In this document: piece by piece, positions 57,177 to 64,000 of the stretch
How positions within the stretch are numbered: position 1 is the first letter of the stretch
Layout: each line of letters begins with the position of its first letter
DNA from: Streptomyces sp. CB02056
GTDB taxonomy: Bacteria > Actinomycetota > Actinomycetes > Streptomycetales > Streptomycetaceae
Assembly (NCBI RefSeq): GCF_001905545.1
Contig: NZ_LIPD01000002.1
Coordinates: 558,001-622,000 of the forward strand
Length of the DNA stretch: 64,000 bases
Direction: 5' to 3'
Made by a program: the position numbers and the translations under genes
The notes under the pieces: model-generated
The model's input: only the letters and a program-made list of their open reading frames with translations
Told to the model about the DNA's origin: nothing
Databases searched by the model: none

Positions 57177-58313
57177 ATGACTGACTTCCCGGGTGCCCCG
57201 ACCACTCCGTCCACCGGCCGTCTGCGCGTGCTCGCGGCGATGTCCGGCGGAGTCGACTCCGCCGTCGCCGCCGCCCGCGCCGTCGAAGCCGGACACGAGG
57301 TGACCGGCGTCCACCTGGCGCTGTCCAGCAACCCGCAGTCCTTCCGGACCGGCGCGCGCGGCTGCTGCACCATCGAGGACTCCCGGGACGCCTGGCGGGC
57401 GGCCGACGTGATCGGCATCCCCTTCTACGTCTGGGACCTCGCCGAGCGCTTCCGCGAGGACGTCATCGACGACTTCGTCGCCGAGTACGCGGCCGGGCGC
57501 ACGCCCAACCCGTGCCTGCGCTGCAACGAGAAGATCAAGTTCGCGGCGCTGCTGGACAAGGCCGTCGCCCTCGGCTTCGACGCCGTCTGCACCGGCCACT
57601 ACGCCCGGATCGTCGACCTGCCCTCCGGCGCGCGCGAACTGCACCGGGCCGTCGACTCCGCCAAGGACCAGTCCTACGTCCTCGGCGTCCTCGACGCCGA
57701 CCAGCTCGCCCACTCGCTCTTCCCGCTCGGTGACACCACCAAGGAGGAGATCCGGGCCGAGGCCGAGCGCCGCGGCCTGGCCGTCGCCAAGAAGCCCGAC
57801 AGCCACGACATCTGCTTCATCGCCGACGGCGACACCCAGGGCTTCCTCGCCAAGCACCTCGGCACCGCGCCCGGCGACATCCTCGACGCCGACGGCACCA
57901 AGCTCGGCGAGCACGACGGCGCGTACGGCTTCACCATCGGCCAGCGCAAGGGCCTGCGGATCGGCCGCCCGGCCGCCGACGGCAAGCCGCGCTACGTCCT
58001 GGACATCTCCCCGGTGAACAACACCGTGACGGTCGGCCCGGTCGAGGGCCTCGACGTCACCGGGCTGACCGCCATCCGCCCCCGCTGGTGCGGCACCGAG
58101 CCCCTCGCCGACGGGCGCTACACCGCCCAGCTCCGCGCCCACGGCGAGGAGGTGCCGGTGAGCGCCTCGGTCGTCGACGGCGAACTGCGGGTGCGGCTGG
58201 ACACCCCGGTGCGCGGCATCGCCCCCGGCCAGGCCGTGGTCCTCTACGACGGCACCCGCGTCGTCGGCTCCGCCACCATCGCCACCACCGAGCGCCCGGC
58301 CGTCACCGCCTGA
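57177..58313 (+). CDS. mnmA: tRNA-uridine 2-sulfurtransferase
   Basis: Makes 2-thiouridine at the wobble position of tRNAs, using persulfide from a cysteine desulfurase. 378 residues; PP-loop [14 protein letters not shown] near the start, first catalytic Cys in [12 protein letters not shown] and second in [14 protein letters not shown] 57177 lies 10 bases after a -10-like TACCCT (57161-57166), so its leader is very short. Co-location with the desulfurase is conserved in streptomycetes as I recall. Confidence 0.95.
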   Translation: MTDFPGAPTTPSTGRLRVLAAMSGGVDSAVAAARAVEAGHEVTGVHLALSSNPQSFRTGARGCCTIEDSRDAWRAADVIGIPFYVWDLAERFREDVIDDFVAEYAAGRTPNPCLRCNEKIKFAALLDKAVALGFDAVCTGHYARIVDLPSGARELHRAVDSAKDQSYVLGVLDADQLAHSLFPLGDTTKEEIRAEAERRGLAVAKKPDSHDICFIADGDTQGFLAKHLGTAPGDILDADGTKLGEHDGAYGFTIGQRKGLRIGRPAADGKPRYVLDISPVNNTVTVGPVEGLDVTGLTAIRPRWCGTEPLADGRYTAQLRAHGEEVPVSASVVDGELRVRLDTPVRGIAPGQAVVLYDGTRVVGSATIATTERPAVTA

Positions 58314-58331
58314 GCGGCAGCGGCCGGCGGT

Positions 58332-58358
58332 CGGGCCTCCTGTCCACGCAGAGGCCCG
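58332..58358 (+). terminator. Hairpin after mnmA
   Basis: An 8-bp stem (CGGGCCTC, 58332-58339; GAGGCCCG, 58351-58358) with an 11-base loop, 18 bases past the mnmA stop. Confidence 0.55.
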
Positions 58359-58429
58359 GCTGGATCCCGGTGTCGGCAGGCCGACCGGCAGCGGGTGAGA
58401 TGTCGGCCCGGTCGGCCATAGTGGACGGC

Positions 58430-58987
58430 ATGACCTTCTACGAGCAGCACCGCGAGTTCATCGAGGAGCTGGAGCGGATCACCCCGGAAGGCGTCCGGAT
58501 CGAATGGTCCGGAGACACGCTGATCATGCAGGCGTCGCCGTCCAACATCCATCAGCTCAACGTGGCCCAGGTGCGCAGGCAGTTCGAGCAGCACGCTCCT
58601 GACGGCTACCTTCCCAGCGAGCGGAGCGAGATCGTCAGCCCGGACGTCTCCAAGGGGCGTGAGCCGGACCTGACCTACCTCCCCCTCGACGTCCTCTCCC
58701 AGCCGGGTAACAAAGCCCCTGCCGCCGAAGCCCTGATTGCCGTGGAGATCGTCTCGCCGTCCAACCCGGGCAACGACTGGATGGACAAGCTGCACGACTA
58801 CGCCGTGATGCGCATCCCGCTGTACCTGATCGTGGACCCGCGCCAGCAGACGGTGACGCTGTTCTCCGAGCCGAACCACGACCGCTACCACACCCGCAGC
58901 GACCGGAAGTTCGGCGACGCGATCACCATCCCGGAGCCCTTCGGCTTCAGCCTGAGCCTGTCGAAGCTCGTGCCGTACACCGAGTAA
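58430..58987 (+). CDS. Uma2-family PD-(D/E)XK nuclease-fold protein
   Basis: A 185-residue member of the Uma2 (DUF820) family, which has a restriction-endonuclease fold and occurs in many copies in streptomycetes and cyanobacteria with unknown role. GREPDLTYLPLDVL gives the first acidic residue and LIAVEIVSPSN the E-x-V segment, then DKLHDYAVMRIPLYLIVDP. ATG 58430 is 7 bases after a -10-like CATAGT (58418-58423), fitting a leaderless mRNA; ATG 58400 is an upstream alternative. Whether it cuts nucleic acid is not known. Confidence 0.88.
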   Translation: MTFYEQHREFIEELERITPEGVRIEWSGDTLIMQASPSNIHQLNVAQVRRQFEQHAPDGYLPSERSEIVSPDVSKGREPDLTYLPLDVLSQPGNKAPAAEALIAVEIVSPSNPGNDWMDKLHDYAVMRIPLYLIVDPRQQTVTLFSEPNHDRYHTRSDRKFGDAITIPEPFGFSLSLSKLVPYTE

Positions 58988-59032
58988 TGGCGGTGAGCGG
59001 TGGGCAGGGGGCGTGATAGACCAGACGACACT

Positions 59033-59557
59033 ATGAATATCTCTGTCTTCTGCTCCGCGTACTCGCTCGACGACCGCTACTCCGCCCCCGCCGCCGAGTT
59101 CGCCCGGCTCCTGGGGGAGGGCGGGCACACCCTGGTGTGGGGCGGCTCGAACGCCGGGCTGATGGGGCTGCTCGCCGACGAGGTGAAGGCGGCCGGCGGT
59201 CGACTGGTCGGCGTGATGGTCGAGATGCTGCGGCACAAGGCGTACGTCGGCGCCGACGAGCTGGTGTGGACCGCCGACCTCCCCGAGCGGAAGGCGGAGC
59301 TGGCGGCCCGGGCCGACGCGATCGTCGTCCTGGTGGGCGGGCTGGGCACCCTGGACGAGGTGACCGAGGTGCTGGAGCTCAAGAAGCACGGGATGTTCGA
59401 CAAGCCGGTGGTCGTGCTGGACACCGAGGGCTTCTACTCCGGCCTGCGCACCCAGATGGAGCGGATGGACGCCGAGGGCTTCCTGCCGCGCCCGCTCGCC
59501 GAGCTGATCACCTTTGCGGACACCCCCGCCGAGGTCTTCGCCCAGCTCAAGGCCTGA
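59033..59557 (+). CDS. LOG-family protein (cytokinin riboside phosphoribohydrolase-like)
   Basis: A 174-residue Rossmann-fold protein. WGGSNAGLMG and VGGLGTLDEVTEVLELKK match the LOG family, whose signature PGGxGTxxE is present with Val for Pro. Members hydrolyse nucleoside 5'-monophosphates such as cytokinin nucleotides or AMP. ATG 59033 is chosen as NISVFCSAY is the normal first strand; no ribosome-binding site is evident. It is followed within 13 bases by an SDR gene. Confidence 0.87.
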   Translation: MNISVFCSAYSLDDRYSAPAAEFARLLGEGGHTLVWGGSNAGLMGLLADEVKAAGGRLVGVMVEMLRHKAYVGADELVWTADLPERKAELAARADAIVVLVGGLGTLDEVTEVLELKKHGMFDKPVVVLDTEGFYSGLRTQMERMDAEGFLPRPLAELITFADTPAEVFAQLKA

Positions 59558-59570
59558 GAGGATCGGGTCC

Positions 59571-60260
59571 ATGGCTGCACATCTGATCACCGGCGCCGGC
59601 TCCGGCATCGGCGCCGTCCTCGCCGAGCGACTCGCCGAGCGCGGGGACGAGCTCTGGCTGCTCGCCCGCGACGCCCGCCGGGCCGCCGAGCTGCGCGAGC
59701 GCTTCCCCGGGGCCCGCACCCTCGTCGGGGACCTCGGCGACCCGGGCAAGCTCTCCTGGGCCTTCGGCCACCAGCAGCTGCCCGTCGAGCTCGACTCCCT
59801 CCTGCACGTCGCGGGCGTCGTCGAGCTCGGCCCGGTCGGCGACCTGACCCCCAAGGCCTGGCAGGAGACGCTCAACGTCAACCTCGTCGCCCCCGCCGAG
59901 CTGACCCGCCTCCTGCTGCCGTCGATCCGGCTGGTCAAGGGCCACGTGCTCTTCGTGAACTCCGGCGCCGGCCTGAACGCCCACGCCGAGTGGTCGGCGT
60001 ACGCGGCCAGCAAGCACGGCCTCAAGGCGCTCGCCGACGCGCTGCGCCACGAGGAGCACGCCAACGGCGTCCGGGTCACCTCCGTCTACCCCGGCCGCAC
60101 CGCCACCGCGATGCAGGTCAAGGTGCACCAGCAGGAGGGCAAGGAGTACGACGCCGACCGCTGGATCGAGCCGGAGTCCGTCGCCAAGGCGGTCCTCGCC
60201 GCCCTCGACGCCTCCCGCGACGCGGAGATCACCGACATCACCGTCCGCCCGGGGCGCTGA
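59571..60260 (+). CDS. Short-chain dehydrogenase/reductase (SDR)
   Basis: A 229-residue classical SDR: TGAGSGIG binds NAD(P), NVNLVAPAEL is the structural Asn region, and the catalytic set is Ser in FVNSGAGL and YAASK. Following the catalytic lysine, YPGRTATAMQ is typical. ATG 59571 has GAGAGGA 8 bases upstream and the gene is 13 bases behind the LOG gene, so they share a transcript. The substrate is unknown. A GC hairpin (60266-60273 with 60294-60301) follows. Confidence 0.9.
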   Translation: MAAHLITGAGSGIGAVLAERLAERGDELWLLARDARRAAELRERFPGARTLVGDLGDPGKLSWAFGHQQLPVELDSLLHVAGVVELGPVGDLTPKAWQETLNVNLVAPAELTRLLLPSIRLVKGHVLFVNSGAGLNAHAEWSAYAASKHGLKALADALRHEEHANGVRVTSVYPGRTATAMQVKVHQQEGKEYDADRWIEPESVAKAVLAALDASRDAEITDITVRPGR

Positions 60261-60265
60261 CGCGC

Positions 60266-60301
60266 CGCGCGGGACACCGGCGACGGCCGACGCCCCGCGC
60301 G
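60266..60301 (+). terminator. Hairpin after the SDR gene
   Basis: An 8-bp stem (CGCGCGGG, 60266-60273; CCCGCGCG, 60294-60301) with a 20-base loop, 5 bases past the stop. Confidence 0.5.
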
Positions 60302-60433
60302 CCCACCGGAGTTCGGGAAAAATCTCCTGGTACCGACCGAACAGCCCGTGGAAGGATGTCCGCGCCCTTCCCCGGGATGTCCGGCGGCGAGGGTTGCCTA
60401 GCGATCTGAGATCGCTGTGACCAGGGGGGATTC

Positions 60434-62734
60434 GTGTCCAGAGTCCGATCCGCGCTGACCGTCGGCGCGCTGCTCGTAGGGACGGTCGGTCTGCCGGCCG
60501 TCGGTGCGAGCAGCGCGGCTGCGGCAGGCGGCACGCTCTACGTCAACAACGCCGCGGGTGCGCACTGCACCGACAGCGGCAGCGGCGCCCAGTCGGCGCC
60601 GTTCTGCCACGTCGCGGCCGCCGCGGCGGTCGTCCAGCCGGGGCAGACCGTCGAGATCGCGGCCGGGTCCTACGTCGACACCGCGGTGACCGTGACCCGC
60701 TCCGGCACCGCCGACGCCCCGATCACCTTCCGCAGCCAGGCCCAGCAGTACTCGCCGGGCGGCGTCGCCTCGCTCAGCGGCGGGGCGCCGAACCACCCGG
60801 ACAGCGCCATCGTGGTCAAGGGCGCCGACCACCTGCGCTTCGAGAACCTGACGGTGCTGAGCAACCAGCGTCCGGCCGTCGTGGTCGACGGCGGGCACGA
60901 CGTCTCCTTCACCAACATCGCGGCCTCGGGCGGCGGCGTCCGGATCACCGACGCCTCCGACAAGGTCACCTGGGCCCGCGGCGACTTCAGCTACGCGCCC
61001 GGCCCGCTGCTCCAGGTCGACGGCGGCTCCACCGGGACCGTCCTGACCACCAACGTGGTCCAGGCCAACTACGTGTCCGACATGACCGGGATCCTGGTCA
61101 AGGACGCGCCGAACACCGTCGTGGTGGCCAACACCGTCACCTCGTCCTGCTTCGCCGGGATCGTGCTGGACGGCGGCTCGACCGGCGCGGTGGTCGAGAA
61201 CAACGTGGTGAACACCGCGAAGAACCAGAGCGCGGCCTGCGCCACCCCGGCCGCCGCCACCGGGATCACCGTCGGGGCGAACGCCACCGCGGGCACCAAG
61301 GTCGACTACAACCTGATCGACCCGCGCAGCGGCGGCGCGCCCTACAGCTGGGCCGGCGCCGCCTTCGGCACCCAGGACCAGCTCACCGCGAACAGCGGCC
61401 AGGGCGTGCACGACTTCGTCGCCCTGACCTACGTGCCGAAGGGCCCGGACGCCCCGGTCGACCACCGGATCGACTCGGCGGACGAGACCGCCCCGGGCAT
61501 GCTGCCGACCGACCGCGGCGGCCAGGCCCCGGTGGACGACCCGACGGTCGCCAACACCGGTACGGGCAGCGGCTTCCGCGACCGCGGTGCCTACGAGATG
61601 CTCGACATCGGCAGCGCCTTCACCCCGGCCGGTCCGACCCGGCTGCTGGACACCCGTCAGCCGATCGGCGTGCCGGCGGCGCAGGCCGTGGCGGCGGACG
61701 GCACCGTCGACCTCCAGGTGGCCGGTGTCGCGGGCGTTCCGGTGGAGGGCGTGACGGCCGTGACGATGAACGTGACGGTCACCGATCCGCAGGTCGACGG
61801 CTGGTTGACCGTCTACCCGCACGGTGCCGCGGTGCCGAACACCTCCAACCTCAACTGGCCAGCCGGGCGTACGGTTTCGAACCTGGTGACGGTGCCGGTG
61901 GTGGACGGCAAGGTGTCCTTCCACAACGCCTCCGGCGGCACGGTGCACCTGGTCGCCGACCTGGCGGGCTACTACGGCCCGAAGGGTTCGCTGTTCCATG
62001 CCCAGGGTCCGGCCCGGCTGCTGGACACCCGTCAGCCGATCGGCGTGCCGGCGGCGCAGGCCGTGGCGGCGGACGGCACCGTCGACCTCCAGGTGGCCGG
62101 TGTCGCGGGCGTTCCGGTGGAGGGCGTGACGGCCGTGACGATGAACGTGACGGTCACCGATCCGCAGGTCGACGGCTGGTTGACCGTCTACCCGCACGGT
62201 GCCGCGGTGCCGAACACCTCCAACCTCAACTGGCCAGCTGGGCGTACGGTTTCGAACCTGGTGACGGTGCCGGTGGCGGACGGCAAGGTGTCCTTCCACA
62301 ACGCCTCCGGCGGCACGGTGCACCTGGTCGCCGACCTCGCAGGCTACTACGCCACCGAGGGCAAGGTCAGCTACCGCCCGGCCGGCCCGATCCGGGTCCT
62401 CGACACCCGCCAGGACACCTACTGGGAGTCGGGCGTCCGCCCGGCGGCCACCGTCCCGGCCTGGGGCACGGTGGACGTCCCGGTCGGCGAGATCCCGAAC
62501 GCCGCGGCGGTGACCCTGAACGTGACGGTCACCGAGCCGGGCACCGACGGGCACCTGACCGTCTTCCCGCACGGGGACGCGGCGCCGAACGCCTCGAACC
62601 TGAACTTCCTGCCGGGCGAGACGATCCCCAACCAGGTGGTCGTCCCGGTCAAGGACGGCAAGGTGTCGTTCTACAACGCGAGCGGTGCTCCGCTGCACCT
62701 GATCGTCGACCTGTTCGGCTACCAGTCGTACTGA
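60434..62734 (+). CDS. Secreted parallel beta-helix protein with C-terminal repeats
   Basis: A 766-residue exported protein. GTG 60434 has GGGGGGA upstream. A signal peptide (about residues 1-33, ending SSAAAAG) is followed by a right-handed beta-helix of the kind found in pectate lyases and polysaccharide-binding proteins (about 35-390; DHLRFENLTVLSNQRPAVV). Then come three 110-125-residue repeats starting RLLDTRQ or RVLDTRQ and ending LVADLAGYY or LIVDLFGYQ. The first two are almost identical in DNA. I recall this repeat in secreted actinobacterial and myxobacterial proteins, where it may bind the envelope. No catalytic acid cluster can be pointed to with confidence. Confidence 0.8.
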   Translation: MSRVRSALTVGALLVGTVGLPAVGASSAAAAGGTLYVNNAAGAHCTDSGSGAQSAPFCHVAAAAAVVQPGQTVEIAAGSYVDTAVTVTRSGTADAPITFRSQAQQYSPGGVASLSGGAPNHPDSAIVVKGADHLRFENLTVLSNQRPAVVVDGGHDVSFTNIAASGGGVRITDASDKVTWARGDFSYAPGPLLQVDGGSTGTVLTTNVVQANYVSDMTGILVKDAPNTVVVANTVTSSCFAGIVLDGGSTGAVVENNVVNTAKNQSAACATPAAATGITVGANATAGTKVDYNLIDPRSGGAPYSWAGAAFGTQDQLTANSGQGVHDFVALTYVPKGPDAPVDHRIDSADETAPGMLPTDRGGQAPVDDPTVANTGTGSGFRDRGAYEMLDIGSAFTPAGPTRLLDTRQPIGVPAAQAVAADGTVDLQVAGVAGVPVEGVTAVTMNVTVTDPQVDGWLTVYPHGAAVPNTSNLNWPAGRTVSNLVTVPVVDGKVSFHNASGGTVHLVADLAGYYGPKGSLFHAQGPARLLDTRQPIGVPAAQAVAADGTVDLQVAGVAGVPVEGVTAVTMNVTVTDPQVDGWLTVYPHGAAVPNTSNLNWPAGRTVSNLVTVPVADGKVSFHNASGGTVHLVADLAGYYATEGKVSYRPAGPIRVLDTRQDTYWESGVRPAATVPAWGTVDVPVGEIPNAAAVTLNVTVTEPGTDGHLTVFPHGDAAPNASNLNFLPGETIPNQVVVPVKDGKVSFYNASGAPLHLIVDLFGYQSY
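61631..62351 (+). repeat. Near-identical 375-bp tandem duplication inside the beta-helix gene
   Basis: 61631-61976 and 62006-62351 match with about five differences over some 345 bases, offset 375 bp (125 codons). The third protein repeat is far more divergent. The near identity points to recent duplication or gene conversion. Confidence 0.9.
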
Positions 62735-62750
62735 CCCCGCCCCACCCCGA

Positions 62751-62789
62751 CGGCCCCGGTGCCGAGCCCCGTGCTCGGCGCCGGGGCCG
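62751..62789. terminator. Terminator after the beta-helix gene
   Basis: A 17-bp stem with one G-T pair (62751-62767 and 62773-62789) and loop CCCGT, 16 bases past the stop. Confidence 0.8.
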
Positions 62790-62812
62790 TCCGGCTGAGT
62801 AGGCTCGGGCGG

Positions 62813-63823
62813 GTGAGCACCCCACATCCCTTCCCCGACCTGCGTGGCACCGCCACCGGTGTCGGTTCGCTGCCCGGTACCGACGCCCGGGAGGCCGCCA
62901 AGACCTCCACCGGGGCACTGGAGCACCTGCCGTTCCTGCCCGAGCTGCCCGCGCGCGGGCCGGGCGCGGACATGATCGGCCGCGGCGCCGGCCTGCTGGT
63001 CGAGCTGTTCGCGCAGACCGAGCCGAGCGGCTGGCGGTTCACCGACCGTCCGGGCCGGGACACCCGGCGCGCCCATTCCTGGCTCGGCGAGGACCTGGAC
63101 GCGCTGGAGGAGTTCACCCAGGGCTACCAGGGGGCGGTCAAGGTCCAGGCCGTCGGCCCCTGGACGCTGGCGGCGAGCATCGAGCTCAAGCACGGGGAGA
63201 AGGCGCTCTCCGACCCCGGTGCCTGCCGGGACATCGCCGGCTCGCTGACCGAGGGCCTGCGCCGCCACCTCGCGGACGTCCGCAGGCGGGTGCCCGGGGC
63301 CGAGGTGGTCCTCCAGCTCGACGAGCCCTCGCTGCCGGCCGTGCTGTCGGGGTCGGTGAAGACCGCGAGCGGTTTCCAGCGGCTGCGCTCGGTCGACCGG
63401 CAGGTCGCCGAGGAGGTGCTGCGCGAGGTGGTCGGGAGCCTGGACGCGCCGGTCGTCGTGCACTCCTGCGCGCCGGACGTCCCGGTCCCGCTGCTGCGCC
63501 GGGCCGGGGTCGCCGGGATCTCGCTGGACTTCTCGCTCCTCACCGAGCGCCAGGACGACGATCTCGGCGAGGCGGTGGAGGGCGGCACGATGATCCTCGC
63601 TGGTGTCGTCCCCGCCACTGACCAGGCAGTGTCCGACCCTGCCGGTAGTGTCCAGGGTGTCAGGACCTTGTGGCGCAGGCTCGGGTTCGCCCCGGAGCTG
63701 CTGGGCCGTCGCGTGCTGGTGACGCCGACCTGCGGGTTGGCCGGGGCCTCCCCGGCGTACGCGCGCAGGGCGCTGTCGTCCGCGGCGCGGGCGGCACAGA
63801 GCCTGGTGGACAACCCGGAATGA
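62813..63823 (+). CDS. MetE-like cobalamin-independent methionine synthase (C-terminal-domain type)
   Basis: A 336-residue protein matching the C-terminal catalytic half of Met[10 protein letters not shown] at the start, [11 protein letters not shown] and [18 protein letters not shown] (zinc-ligand His and Cys), then [13 protein letters not shown] with the last Cys ligand. Short core-MetE-like proteins without the N-terminal half are common in actinobacteria and may use another methyl donor. GTG 62813 lies 7 bases after a -10-like TAGGCT (62800-62805), fitting a leaderless mRNA. It precedes ligA, an order I recall as conserved in streptomycetes. Confidence 0.88.
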   Translation: MSTPHPFPDLRGTATGVGSLPGTDAREAAKTSTGALEHLPFLPELPARGPGADMIGRGAGLLVELFAQTEPSGWRFTDRPGRDTRRAHSWLGEDLDALEEFTQGYQGAVKVQAVGPWTLAASIELKHGEKALSDPGACRDIAGSLTEGLRRHLADVRRRVPGAEVVLQLDEPSLPAVLSGSVKTASGFQRLRSVDRQVAEEVLREVVGSLDAPVVVHSCAPDVPVPLLRRAGVAGISLDFSLLTERQDDDLGEAVEGGTMILAGVVPATDQAVSDPAGSVQGVRTLWRRLGFAPELLGRRVLVTPTCGLAGASPAYARRALSSAARAAQSLVDNPE

Positions 63824-63842
63824 GAACGTAGGAGGGCTTGCG

Positions 63843-64000
63843 GTGACGGCTGTCGAGGGCTGGGAGGACGTCCCGGCGGAGGTGCGCAGGCGGCACGCCG
63901 AGCTGGCGGCGGAGATCACCGACCACCGGGCCCGGTACTACGAGCAGGACGCGCCGGTCGTCAGCGACGCCGAGTTCGACGTGCTGATGCGGGAGCTGGA
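63843..64000 (+). CDS. ligA: NAD-dependent DNA ligase, N-terminal fragment (cut by window edge)
   Basis: Seals nicks in replication and repair using NAD. Only 52 codons are in the window, from GTG 63843 with AGGAGGG upstream. They form the Ia domain that binds nicotinamide mononucleotide: [19 protein letters not shown] and [10 protein letters not shown] match the conserved YY...D.P.SD.EYD pattern. It starts 19 bases after the MetE-like gene stop. Confidence 0.9.
   Translation, partial: MTAVEGWEDVPAEVRRRHAELAAEITDHRARYYEQDAPVVSDAEFDVLMREL

Overview
The window is very GC-rich, with strongly G/C-biased third codon positions, GTG starts, several apparently leaderless genes and DUF397/WhiJ-type regulators. 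It is chromosomal DNA of a streptomycete, probably Streptomyces or Kitasatospora. No transposase, integrase, rRNA, tRNA or CRISPR array was found. From memory, both ends match conserved core blocks of Streptomyces chromosomes; the middle (about 20.6-37 kb) is accessory.

1-20.6 kb: alpha-glucan metabolism and envelope genes. The GlgE pathway lies leftward as glgE-treS (translationally coupled) and then maltokinase (cut by the window start), after a hairpin. Glucan phosphorylase glgP is divergent from glgE. A coupled pair of ABC exporter half-transporters follows, then a cAMP-domain (family 2B, EshA-like) encapsulin shell gene converging on the debranching enzyme glgX. Three tandem lipoprotein L,D-transpeptidases come next.

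20.6-37 kb: a patchwork of regulators and decayed genes. It holds two HATPase-type anti-sigma-like proteins, a WhiJ/DUF397 cassette, an acetyltransferase, a broken AAA ATPase without a Walker A motif, a short Asp-Gly peptide next to a frameshifted PIMT-like methyltransferase, a secreted serine protease and an EamA transporter with a possible leader peptide. A 2-kb tandem array of gene fragments, an exonuclease, a methyltransferase and an NTF2-like protein complete it. Thirteen copies of one near-perfect palindrome (core AAGTCGG-N5-CCGACTT) are scattered through this segment only and form the boundaries of the tandem array.

36-40.8 kb: a TetR regulator divergent from an FMN reductase-MFS efflux operon with two tandem operators, then L-serine dehydratase. 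40.9-44.2 kb: the glycine-cleavage operon gcvT-gcvH-glyA behind a tandem glycine riboswitch. 44.4-46.3 kb: two SseB-like proteins. 46.7-52.8 kb: a peptide ABC importer in the order permease, binding protein, permease, ATPase, ATPase. 52.9-64 kb: an acyltransferase, a TRIC-type channel overlapping an IclR regulator, cysteine desulfurase plus mnmA (tRNA thiolation), a Uma2 nuclease-fold protein, a LOG-family protein, an SDR, a secreted beta-helix protein with almost identical internal repeats, a MetE-like methionine synthase and the start of ligA.

Starts were chosen by ribosome-binding sites, family lengths or -10-like boxes. No database search was possible; family names rest on motif recognition and recollection.
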